A stretch of DNA of 64,000 nucleotides from Onchocerca lupi (lineage: Eukaryota > Nematoda > Chromadorea > Rhabditida > Onchocercidae), in assembly GCA_028564675.1 (NCBI GenBank), contig JAOVVO010000370.1, positions 1-64,000 of the forward strand, in the 5' to 3' direction. This document shows, piece after piece, positions 1 through 11,220 of the stretch; the first letter of the stretch is position 1, and each line of letters starts with the position of its first letter. A program made the position numbers and the translations under genes. The notes beneath the pieces are model-generated. The model had not been told where the DNA came from. It was given only the letters and a program-made list of their open reading frames with translations, and searched no databases.

Positions 1-680
1 TATATAATGAAGGATTCGCAACAATCAACGGAAAATGGAATTCCGATCGATCAGGTAAATCAAAAAGTAAGAATAGGTCCATTTATCGGAGTTTGTTTTA
101 GCCTAAATAAGTAGCAGCCGATCAGGTTGTTGAACGTAATGTGCTGATTTTAAAACTTTATACGGGATCACACTGAAATATCGTAAAAGTAACATAAATG
201 ATACGCGGAACTGTCAGGAAAGAGAGAGCGGCGTAGGGAGTTGATAGTCCTTTGTGACTTTGTGGTTGGAAATTTTAAATAAATCAAAAGTGACGATAAT
301 AGCAACAGAGAGCGATGGCAGGAAAAGCGAGAAAGATATACCGCGGGGTGGTGTGGTTGAATATTGGTATGTATGGGTAGGCGGGGATGGATACCTGATA
401 TTAAAACAAGTTGTGAATTGTTAAAGTAGTGATTTCAAAGTCGATTGGGTTGTTTTGTAACTTCGCATTATCATCACCGCAGACGTCGTCGCTGCTGTCA
501 TTGCTCAGTGCGGTTTGTTTGCTGAGTTTGTGTGTACAGTGTTGGTATTTGTTTGCGGTGACGGAACAATCGTCGGAATTGTCATCTCAACTGGCAACCA
601 CGATAAAACTGAACAAAATTTTTGAAACTGGCGGTTGCTATCGAATGCAACAACTACTGAGCTCTACATACTGTATATAG
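1..680 (+). CDS. Putative 5' exons of an unrecognised single-pass membrane protein (partial)
   Basis: Two pieces join in phase. The first runs from ATG 7-9 to a CAG|GTAAAT donor at 54/55 (16 codons, MKDSQQSTENGIPIDQ). The second starts after the acceptor CACCGCAG at 483 and stays open to a TAG at 678-680. The second piece opens with a hydrophobic stretch (LLSLLSAVCLLSLCVQCWYL, about residues 20-38) followed by a polar, helical-looking tail. That reads as a type II signal anchor behind a short polar cytosolic N-terminus. The product would be 81 residues if it really stops at 680; it may instead continue through an undetected donor. Sequence upstream of position 1 is missing, so the ATG could be internal. 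The surrounding DNA is GC-richer than the rest of the window. I do not recognise the family. Confidence 0.3.
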
Positions 681-689
681 ACAAACGAA

Positions 690-690
<1 letters not shown>

Positions 691-750
<60 letters not shown>
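691..750. repeat. (AC)n microsatellite
   Basis: About thirty uninterrupted AC dinucleotides, then a degenerate ACACGCATATACAAACATAC tail to about 790. Confidence 0.97.
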
Positions 751-752
<2 letters not shown>

Positions 753-789
753 CACACGCATATACAAACATACAAACATATACATATGC

Positions 790-3554
790 AACGTATATGT
801 AAATATGCATATAGGTATTAGTCGTTATCCAAGATTATTGCAATATTTTGGAATACTTTCGAGATGACTAGCTAAGAAATGAGATGAGATGATCCATTGG
901 TATCCGTAGATTGATTTGTCAAAAGATGTGTCGCACTTGTCATTGTCAACTATCCCATCACTGTCAACATCTTAATTGATCATTATCATCGCGGATAGGA
1001 AGAACCGGTTGCCATTTCGTCTTGCTCACATCATGTCACTATCGTAATAGAGATGCAGAAGAGAGCTGCCAAATGTTAGTATGCTGCTTGTTGATTAACA
1101 GATGATAACTGTATCAAAAGTTCCAGTTTTTGAGGGGTGATATTCGTGACTAACCACAAATAATAAGAATAAGCTAAAAATTCAAGAACAAATTTCTAAA
1201 GATTCAAGATTTGAAAATCTCAGAAGAACATCATGTTTGCCAGTTTTTTTGAATAATTCACGTTTGCTAAAATTAATTTGCTAGATATTTCTGTATAGTG
1301 TACAATTTGATTATTGAACGAGTGCTCATATGGAGAATACGGAGAAAGCGTATGGCTTAAGAAAATTTTTTTTGCAAATCACTATGTATGCGATGGTTGG
1401 TGTAACGAATCAAAGAGATGACAATTCTTCTGCAACAATCGCTTGAACCAATTGATGAAATATCGTGAAGTACTGCTGAATATATTTATTCCCGTCTCCT
1501 AATTAGGACTATCAACGCTTTTGGAAAGTAGAAAAAAAAAAGAAAATTTGAAGCTCTGCTTGTTTCAAAATTTTCTTCTTTCCCTGTTCGGAAATCGATT
1601 CCATTCAGTTGACAAGACCTTTTATTATATTATCATGTTTCACAAGACAATCATATCCAGTTCTATCCAGCCTACCAAGAACCAGTTATATTAATGTTTT
1701 CTGCAACACCAGTACCAAAATTATCGTCCTACAAACAAACAACCATGCTGGGGTTTCAAGTAACAAATTCTGTAACTAATCGAAACTGAAAGAATGCCGT
1801 ATTTAGCAATTGTACAATTTAATATTCAAAGAAATAAATGAAATAATTCGGAATTTCTCGAAACATTCGAAATCGGTGTCACATGACACAATATAGTTTA
1901 ATGGAAGAATAGTCCCATTGAATTATTTTAGTAGGGTGAAAAAATATAAGATTTGTTGGCTGCAATATAATGAATCAGTATCACTGCTTGAGAAATTTAA
2001 CTGGTCGTCTATTAAACTGTGTCTAGCTTAATGAATGACTAATAAATTACTACATTTATCATAAGACCTGGACCCATATTAACTGAGTTGTAAAACTCCA
2101 TCAATTCAAAACACTGGTGTTCAAATACATTCGAAGTTTCTTCTGTGGCACAAATGTCAAGACCTTCGTAAAAATGGGAATAAATTTAAAAAATACTTTA
2201 TATCTAAGTAACTACCATGAAGTTTTTTCTTTTTTTTTAGAAGTCAATTTATAGTGATGTATCGGATTTTCTAAGAAGCGGTAATTTTTCGATGGCTCTT
2301 CTTTTCCTCGTCATATATCTGAAAGTAATTTCAAGTTGGAAAGTCAAGAAATTTTACCCTTCTCTCACTTTTATTGAGTCTTTTAGAATAAGTGTCGGTC
2401 AATGACCTTTAAAATGCCACTCTCTTGTTCTTCCGACGAAATGACATGACATTTCGAGTCGCTGTAATATTGTGAAACTAAAACAATTTAGGTCCCATTA
2501 AACCAATCTACACTGTCACCAGAATTTGAACAAAATTCCCACTGATCAACTTTTTTTTTTTTTTTTTTTGGCAGTTAAAGATAAACGACTGTTCCGGTAT
2601 AACTCCAGACCAGAATTCTCACATACTGAAATTTTTCCCCGTTAAGGGGGCTAATCAACTACATATTTGTCTTCAGAATAAAACAAGCTTTCATGTCACA
2701 ATTGGTACAGTGTTAGCATTTAAAACTTGAAAATTGAGTTGAATCAAAAACAGTAAAACAAAGGAGAGAATATCTAAGTTTGATATGTTATGGCTTCTCG
2801 GTAACACTGACATCGATTTGAAAAGAATCAAATGATTTTGACGAAAAGAATAAAGGAATGCTGACACATTATGCGGTCAAGATGGATCAGTGCAGACCAA
2901 GTATTAAATTGCAGCCGGAAAATTAGAATATACCGATTTACATTTGATCCTTTTCGAAATGAAATCTGAATAAATTTTATCAAAAAAGAAAATGGCAATA
3001 CAGATATGATAAGATTACTAGTCATAAAAACAATACAACAAAGAACTCACACTGCATGTAAATCAGCGCTAAAAAAAATAAAGAAAAAAAAAAAACAGAA
3101 ATACGAAAAAACCTCTGCGCCTACAGATATCCTGGAAATATAACTCGACATTATAAAGAATGTAGATAATTTCATGAAAATATGATGCTAATTGATTCTA
3201 AGTTACAATCTCAATCCTCAAAAAAGTATTTCAAAACAATAAAAGCCCAAGCATCAGTATTTTCGTCTTATATTATCAGATGTCAAAAATCTAAAATACT
3301 AAACTAAAAAAGGAAAAGCGATGAAGTGACTAAAAATTCCTCCAAGCAATGAAGTGATTACAAGTTTCTGCCTGAGATCCACAACAAATTGTTTTCATAA
3401 AATGAGTCAGTCTTAATTTCTAGTTTCAAAAGGAAATCAAACTGTGATAAAAATTTCCAGTAGAATAAAAATATTTGGGTAGCCTGCTAAAAACTAAAGA
3501 AATTACAAACAGCTAACCGTTTTGTATTTTTTGGCGGTAAAATTACAAAGCAGT
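790..3554. other. Gene-empty stretch
   Basis: No open frame here has plausible exon structure or a recognisable protein. It contains poly(T)/poly(A) runs (for example around 2552 and 3081) and AT-rich unique sequence. It includes the 3' flank of the minus-strand TOM70 gene; I found no clear AATAAA for that gene close to its stop. Confidence 0.6.
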
Positions 3555-6500
3555 CTAATGTACACTATAGGGTACGTCAGGGGGAGATGCAGTAGTTTTT
3601 CGGAGTGCTTCAACTGCCTTACGCAGGGAACGTATTTGTACGTAATCTGTTACAGCTGGAAGAAGCGATGCTTCGTTTGTATGAACAGGACATACTTCAA
3701 TACACTGCTCATATAAATGCAAAGCCTCATCAAGTTGCTGTCTGAAAAAAGAATAACATCAATAAATGAACAACGATATTATTAAAATGACTGCACGTCA
3801 AAAAACTGTGTCATGATGAGTTCCTTGTAAGAAGTTTATATCCAACACGCAGCCACAAAATCTTTGTAAAACAAGTTGTACAAATGACTAAGAATTCACA
3901 AAAGAATTTAGAGACACTCTTTCACGCTTATATATATAAATATATATTTGTAATATATATTTATATATAACAAATACTACACAAACCTTTGAAATGCTAT
4001 TTTTGCTAAAATAGCCAAAGCATCCGGATTAGCCTTTTCTCTATCTAAACATATCTTCATTTTCGACTCCAACACGGCCATCTGATTCGGAGAGCCTTCC
4101 ATTTCTTCTGCTTCTACCATTCTAAATAAAAGAACAAATGAGATTCTAAAAAAAAAAAGAATGAGAAGCAGAAAAAACGAGAGAGAATGTTAATGGGAAA
4201 AAAATTAAGTAACTTTTTTAATTGAAAAAAAAGAATCATGCAGTATTCCAACCTGAAAACGTTTTAAAAACTTACGCAAGATAAAACATCGGCGCAGCAT
4301 AATCAGGGATACCTTCAGCAGCTTTTTTAAATGATGCTTTTGCCAATTCTTTATTTTGAGCTGCATAATAAAGCTGTAATAACTACGTTATATATATTGA
4401 TAAAAACACCAAGCAAATTTATTATGTATTAAAATGATCAATTAATTCAAGTATATAATGATGACTTTCTGCTTATTTTAAATACGCATCCGTATAACAG
4501 TTCATGATATCTTAGTGAGATATAATAAAGAAAAAAAAAAAAGACAAACAGAAACAAACCCGTCCAGTGATAAGATAAAGTACTGGATCAGCATTTCGGT
4601 TCATTTGTAGAAGCTGATCAACTTTTGTCATGCATGCCATAGCACCTCCAACATCACCTACTGAAGCTTTCAAAGCCATTGTGCAGTTTGCTTTCATATG
4701 CCTTGAACAAAAATGACTTTAAATTATAAAACAATAAATTTTTAAATAAGACATGAGAAATCATTTAAACTTCAATAAAACGAATTTTGACTAAAGGGAC
4801 GAAGTAGATGAACAATAACCAATTAAGATAGAGGATTTATAACAATAGAAAGTTAAATATAAATGGAAGAAACATACTTGACCAAATGATGTGCTGGATC
4901 AATTTTACTGAGTTGATCTAAATAATCAATTGCTTCCTGCAACTGCCCATTTTCAGATAACAATAAAGCGGCACCCAAATAAATATCAACATTCGTTTGA
5001 TCAATTTCGACAGCATGGTGGAATTCGCTGCAGTAATGAAAATAATTTTAATCACGTGGATCATTGTAACTTCCTAATCCCTTATTTTATGATTTTTTTC
5101 TAATCAAAATATCGCTATAGATGGAAATCTAGATACAAATCAACGTAATGAAAAGATGAGATCCTATAAAAGGAATAATTCAATCACAGTCACGAAGTGC
5201 TTGGTCAAATGTCCTTTTCGTCATTTGGATTCAAAGGAAATTTTTTTTATGATCTGTAATGGATTCCACATCACAATAAAGAGTGATATGAAGCTTGAAA
5301 CTGTAATGTTATTCTTCATCAAGTGTTTGAATATCTCAAAAAAAAAAAAAAAAAAAAGACAAAATGCACCTTTCAACATCGCCGCAGTGTTCAAGAATTT
5401 TCCAGGCTGCGAGCAAAATGTGATACATTGATCGGAAACGTTTATTGATCATTTCACGCCGCGAATCTTCGTCAAGCGTATTCCACATACTTTCAAAAGC
5501 AGCTAAACGTTCTTTCAGAGACTGCAATTAAAGGAAAAAAATTATATAACACATTCCCAAGCCAATGTTATGAACTTTGATAAATCGGCGAGAGATGGCC
5601 AGTTTTTATCTTTTCTTTTACTGAGAGAAAATATTATACAGTTTAATACAGCTGTATTCACTAACTGCTCGTCTCTTTTTCAAGCTTGCTATGTTCAATT
5701 AATAGTTATGAAGATTCTATAGACGTTAGAAAGTAAAAACTGTCTGTTAGACTCCACTGAAAAACCGCAAAAGAAAAAATTCACAGTGCTTTCCTTATCA
5801 AACCCGATAAGAATTTTAAAATGGGAAACGGAAACGATCTACGAATCCATATCATTAACAATAAATAAGCATATGACACTAACCATTACGTTTTCTTTCA
5901 TCAGCGCGAAACGCGCCTGAAGTATATAATCACGAAGAATGTTAGTAATATTTAACTGATTTGGATCTGATTGCTGCACCAGTAAATCATTTTCAACGAG
6001 AGGTATTACTTCTTCGTAATGCCTCTGCCGTATTGCTTCCAATGCCTGATGATACGGACTGTAAATGAAAAATTATATGCAAAATTAGAGTTTGTGATCA
6101 ACATAATGGCTTTTGATATCAAAAAGTGCATTTCGTAAATAATGGCCAAATGAACTTACAAGACTCAAATACTTCCTTAATCCAAATCTAATTTGATATA
6201 ATCTCGTTTAAAAAAAAAAAAAAAATTTGTTTTTTAAAAGAAATACTAGATAACACTCTGGATAAAAACTTTATCCCCGTTTTATGCGAAGTAATTGATT
6301 ATCCAACATCGAACCTTGATACATTGAAAAATAATAAATTGATTTAAAAAAAAAGCCATATCAATAATAATTTGCTAAATCAAATACAATTCCAAAATAA
6401 CAATATTAATATATCGCAATAATGTTATCCTTACTACTTGATTTCACTGAAATTTGTAACTACAGATTAACAATTTCCAAAAACTAATTCATACCTAACA

Positions 6501-8481
6501 GAAAGAGATTCCTCTTTCAAATCATGTAATATTGGATCATTGACATATGAACTACGCCACAACAGCACTAATTCGTCTCTTACTGGTATAGATTCCCGTG
6601 TATTCTTCTGGAAATTTTTGAATATTTATCAATATTTATCATAACTATATCAAAAATAATTGAACCATTAATATAAAAAAGCAAGGGCATTAAATAAAAT
6701 TTAGAAAAATCACCGTTATTACACGATATCAACGAGACGAGCTATTTACTTACATTAACGATTGTGATGTTCTATATTTTACAAAACGTTTAGTGCATAC
6801 GTTATCAGAACTTTTTTCACCATAAGTTAATGACTGTTTTTACATCTGCAAATACAAATTAAAGAGCATATTTTATAAAAGAAAGACAAAACCTTACCAC
6901 ATGTTCAACCAAATTGGCAGCAGCAAGTGCAACTGCACTATCAACATCCATCTTAAGTGATTCTGACGCGTCTGGATTCATCACAAAAGCATAGGTAAAA
7001 TCTGTAAAGATCCGTTTTCATTTTGAAACAGAATAACCAAGATTTTTGAAGCGAATGACATATGCAAAGGAGAGAGTCGAATAATGCTCTAGAAACGTAA
7101 GAATCTTTTGTTGAAGAATGAAGTTAAAGGTTTTTATCTTTTAGACTGCAAAATGTCTATGACATAAGGTGACAGAAGAATACGCACTAGTAAAACCAAC
7201 TGAAAATCTACAAATAAAACAAAGAAAAAATAAATATACCATCCAGTGCTTCCTCTGGTTTACTAAGTGATAAATAAGCTTTTGCTCGTCGAACTACGGC
7301 TTTGAAATAAAGTGGGTCTAACTCCAACGCCTTCGTGCAATCTATAATTGACTGCTCTGGATCTCCCTGAAATTCCACAAATTTTCCTACAAAAGTAAGG
7401 AAGCAAAGATGAAGAATAGCAAAATACTTTGCACATAACTGTCAAGCATCAAAACTGACAAGAAAAGAATTTATACTTTTACCACCAAAATTAATTAAAG
7501 CTGATGTAACATGACCCACACAAGATGATAAAGACCAAACTTGTGGACTGACATCTAAAGAAAATCCATATAATATACTGAAAAAAAGTCTGCAAAATAA
7601 AAAAAAAAAAAAAGCCAAAATCATAATCGTACCATTCTGTCATAGGCAGCAGCCCGATTTTGATAGCATACAGCAAGATGATTTTTGTACTCTGGTGGAC
7701 AAAGATTGATGGCTTCCGTAAAAGCTTCCGCAGCCTTCCTATATGAGCATTGCTTGAAATATTCATTACCTTTATCCTTTATCTCCTGTGAACTTTGCAT
7801 ACCTGAAGAATGATTTACGGTCTACATCAGTCTTTTTGCAGATAATTTAAATTCGGAATCAAACAGAAAAAAAAAAGATCAACAATGTATAATTACTTTC
7901 AAGATACCTGGAAAAAGCATTGGACATGGAGCAACAGAAGCAGTTGGCCGAACGCCGCTTTTTGAACCACTAACTTTCTGCAAAATGAATAATAATCATG
8001 CATGACGTTTATTTTTGAATGTTAGCGACTGAATAAACTTGAAATTGGAACTATATAAAAGAAAAGTGGTGTTCTTGGCACACAATACTTTTTTCTATTG
8101 TTCTGACGCTATCGTATTCTTGCCCATTCCAACCTCCAATGGAAGTATGTGTTGTATGGAAAGTACTTAAATACAACAGCATAATTACTTGAACTTTCTA
8201 CCTCTTCAATAGATCTCGACCACATTCTGTCGTGGACACTAAACTTAGAAATAATAATAAAGGATAAGTAAAACACACAAATATATACAACTTAATTATG
8301 ACGATTTTTCAGTTGTGCCTATCAGATAAAAAGCGTTTAAAGATTTTGAGATAATTGCAAAACCCACATTTCTGGACTGTTTTCGCATATACCACCAAAT
8401 GGCGGCACCACTTGCAATACATGCTCCACCAACAACGATCCATTTACTCCATCGTATACTGCTCCATTCCTTCTCTGTCAT
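3555..8481 (-). CDS. tomm-70: TOM70, mitochondrial import receptor subunit (13 exons, 578 aa)
   Basis: Outer-mitochondrial-membrane receptor that takes Hsp70/Hsp90-bound preproteins, especially carrier proteins, to the TOM pore. Exons in transcript order: 8368-8481, 7908-7977, 7633-7802, 7240-7366, 6898-7001, 6495-6607, 5884-6058, 5370-5521, 4878-5027, 4560-4701, 4276-4373, 3987-4121, 3555-3741. All junctions are GT-AG and keep one frame. Residues about 14-31 form the N-terminal membrane anchor (WIVVGGACIASGAAIWWYM). TPR motifs begin near residue 66: DKGNEYFKQCSYRKAAEAF, then YQNRAAAYDRM and AVVRRAKAYLSLSKPEEAL. The GN, QNR and RRAK positions fit the carboxylate clamp for chaperone EEVD tails. 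More TPR-like repeats fill the rest (for example SEFHHAVEIDQTNVDIYLGA). Human TOM70 is 608 residues, so this is near full length. The C-terminal tail (SPPDVPYSVH) is unlike the vertebrate one. Confidence 0.93.
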
Positions 8482-8491
8482 TGTTCTGCAA
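8482..8491 (-). promoter_or_regulatory. Acceptor just upstream of the TOM70 start (likely trans-splice site)
   Basis: Read on the minus strand, CTGTTGCAG is followed by AACA and then the start ATG. A TTGCAG acceptor four bases before the initiator is typical of spliced-leader addition in nematodes. An ordinary 5'UTR intron is the alternative. The dinucleotide lies at 8486-8487. Confidence 0.5.
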
Positions 8492-9697
8492 CAGATTTAA
8501 TAAGCCGATCCAGAAATAATTTAGTCATTAACATTATCTTAAAAAATTTAGAAATAAGGATGTCTTGGAGTCGGAAAATAATACGATTCGGGACAAGGAT
8601 TCAAAATAAATGTTCATACTCCATGATATGAGCAGTAAATAAATATTACTTATATAATATCAGCTTTGCTCAATATCACAAAATAGAGTTTATAAAATAT
8701 AGCTAGTAAAATGAGCAACATTCATCAGAAACAACCTCAAAAGTATGCTTTACAAAATTTCAAAGCTAGAGAGAAGTGTTGACATGAACTGATCCAGCCG
8801 TTATCATTCTGAATTCGCAAACTGGTTAGATAAAATATTCCATCAGTGGCGCTAAGAGAGCAACCACAGCTGTGCTTCAGTTCTATTCTTACCTCATCAT
8901 TAACATGCTTATAGTAATTCTGATAGTTCCTCAATTCCTACTGTATTAAACTCCAGCATTCTCATCAGCAGCTGTCGTTCTGTTAATCCACAACGTTCTT
9001 GTGTCTCTCCTTTAAACCGAACTCAAATTGCTGTGAGCATACATTCCTAATAGATTCTCTCAATTGGTTGCAATAGTCATGACGAGAGTTTCAATCCCAA
9101 CGTGAAACGTGACAAATGGAAGCACAAATATGGCGCAAACACGCAACGTAAAAACCAACAAATAGCAATGCCAGTAATGCCCGTCAAATAATAATTATGT
9201 CGTTCCCATACACAGAAACGCCTAAATTCAACGACTGCCGCGTTTCTTCAAGTATGGATAACCTCTAATGACCAAAGATAGCAGAGATATGCTAGATTAA
9301 TTGATGGACAGTCATAGAGTGGATGGATGTGTTACCTTTGTGATAGTGGAAGTGATTGAGAGTGAAGTGGAGAGAGTATCTCAATTTAAGAGGCTATAGA
9401 TATCGATGAAATTCTTGGGATGAGATAGTGCTAGCGTTGCTGTTGTAGTGAAATCGTTAAGAATTGATTGGGAGAGTATTCATCTCATGCAAGTACTACC
9501 AGAAGTGTTCAGGTGAAGCAAAAAATAGTACCTGAGATATGTTTAAATAGGAGATGTTTGAAATTTGTGCATTGCAAGGGACTTTTACACGAAAATGGTG
9601 GTAATAGTACTTTTATAGTATTTTTATTTCCTTCCTTTTTAATGTGTAAGTATACTATGAGATCTGTGTTGTTTATCTTATTTATTTATATGAGAAT
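8492..9697. other. Upstream region of TOM70, no gene seen
   Basis: Open frames here (for example 8737-8934 minus) lack splice context and family resemblance. The stretch 8950-9240 is somewhat GC-richer and may hold the TOM70 promoter or outron; no specific motif can be assigned. Confidence 0.4.
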
Positions 9698-10120
9698 GAT
9701 AGCAATAAAGAATATTATACTCTTAATTTTACAAAATTAAGCGATGTGAAGATATGCTTTGGATAAATCATGGGAAATACAAATTTTGTGGTGTGAAATA
9801 CCGCACATTTCATAAACTAAAACTCGAAAATTGCATTGGCACTGCAACTGTTATAAAGATGTAAGAGATAATATGCCAATTATTGTAACGTTGTTAACTG
9901 AACATCTCTTATTTGCATGAACTATCAGGACTCGAAAATACGGATAACTAGCAATTAGTCAAGTTATAGTTGTTCGTGAGATCGGATTCCATTTGCAATT
10001 TTCGAGTATTAGTTCATAAAATGTTAAGTTTTTACATTGAAATATGTATTAGTGATCAATCCAAAACGTATCTTCACATCTCTTAACTTTGTAAATTGTA
10101 TTTCATTCTTTGCTGCTATC
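9698..10120. mobile_element. Foldback (MITE-like) element with long imperfect inverted repeats
   Basis: The two ends are reverse complements over long stretches. GATAGCAATAAAGAAT (9698-9713) pairs with 10105-10120. GATGTGAAGATATGCTTTGG (9743-9762) pairs with 10059-10078 with two mismatches. The block around AACTCGAAAATTGCA (about 9810-9835) pairs with about 9990-10020. The central ~150 bp is weakly paired. There is no coding capacity, which fits a non-autonomous foldback/MITE. I could not define a clean target-site duplication. Confidence 0.7.
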
Positions 10121-10210
10121 ACTGTTTGTTTTACAATACTTTATTTATTATCAACTAACTGGACATAGCCATGCTTCGCGTCCAGCTAGTCCATAGGGGC
10201 AGGATCAGTA

Positions 10211-10438
10211 AATTCAGTCCGCTCATGAAGGCGTGGTGCAATCGTGGTCAAAAAATTCAGTCCGCTCATTTTTAGCTGTCACAGGTCTAACAGTCACAAG
10301 TATGTACTTTAAAAAAAAGGAGAAAAAAAGTTGGTGTTTTTGTACAAAAACACGCGCCTATTCAAATGCAACATCGTATCAAAATTTGAAGTAATCGGTG
10401 AAGAACTTGTAAAGTTATGTGAGGAGTAACAAGCAACA
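10211..10438 (-). repeat. Dispersed repeat family copy (reverse orientation)
   Basis: Contains the family core CGCGCCTATTCAAATGCAAC and ATCAAAATTTGAAGTAATCG, seen in inverse or variant form at 48.48, 49.76, 51.32 and 52.55-53.27 kb. The phrase AATTCAGTCCGCTCAT occurs twice here (10211-10226 and 10254-10269), followed by GCTGTCACAGGTCTAACAGT. Confidence 0.7.
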
Positions 10439-10492
10439 TAGTTTTTAAATTTCGCAGACATAGTATGCAATATCTGCGAAATTTAAAAACTA
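10439..10492. repeat. Perfect hairpin, 20-bp arms and 14-nt loop
   Basis: TAGTTTTTAAATTTCGCAGA at 10439-10458 is the exact reverse complement of 10473-10492. The loop is 10459-10472. It directly abuts the repeat copy at 10211-10438 and may be its terminal structure. Confidence 0.9.
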
Positions 10493-11058
10493 ATAACTTT
10501 ATCTAAAACATGTTTGTTTTATGATAATACCTCTTCACATTTTTTTCCAGCGCTTTGAAAATGCATATATAGAATTAAGGAATTTGCGCTATTATTTAAT
10601 TTTTTCGGACTCTTTTAAGTGAATGATTACTAATAAAATAATCTTGTCAACTGGACCCTAAAATCTATGAATTGAAAAATTTCTTTATGATGTGAAATTC
10701 TTACATTTTTCTTCTTCCTCTACTTTTGATTATCTTCCTATTTGTCTTTTAACGGTGTAGTTTATTGCGCATGGTGTTCTCTCATAATAAGTCCTATTTA
10801 ATAACTGTAATGCTATAATTATAGATAAAATAGATAAAAATGAAAGGCAAGCGTCAGATGATTTACACGAAAGATCACACTTTGAGCGAAACGCGACTAA
10901 GACAATTACAAATGCTTGTCATATATATGATTTTTCAACCTCAGGATGTTTAAATGTATTGCTCAATTTACCCTTCAAGGAAAGAGATTACAGGAGTGTT
11001 CTGCAATAGGCAAATACGCTATCTAAACCAAAAGCGCAACAGAGACAAGAAATAGAAT

Positions 11059-11064
11059 TTTATT
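11059..11064 (-). terminator. Poly(A) signal of the prenylcysteine oxidase gene
   Basis: TTTATT on the plus strand is AATAAA on the minus strand, about 157 bases beyond the TGA stop at 11221-11223. The position is reasonable for a 3'UTR cleavage signal. Confidence 0.5.
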
Positions 11065-11220
11065 GATGTCGAACATTTTTGAATGGAATTTATCTATTTC
11101 CAAATATAATTAACAATGAATGCTTCGTAATCGACACTATGTCTATGTACTTCGTATATTATTACAACCAGTTAATTAGTATCATGAATTCTTAATAAGC
11201 TGCTTATAATTCTAAACTTT

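Noticed and set aside
3931..3969. AT-only palindrome that could pass for a small-RNA hairpin
   Set aside because: It consists only of TATA-type simple repeat in a TOM70 intron; such low-complexity palindromes arise by slippage.
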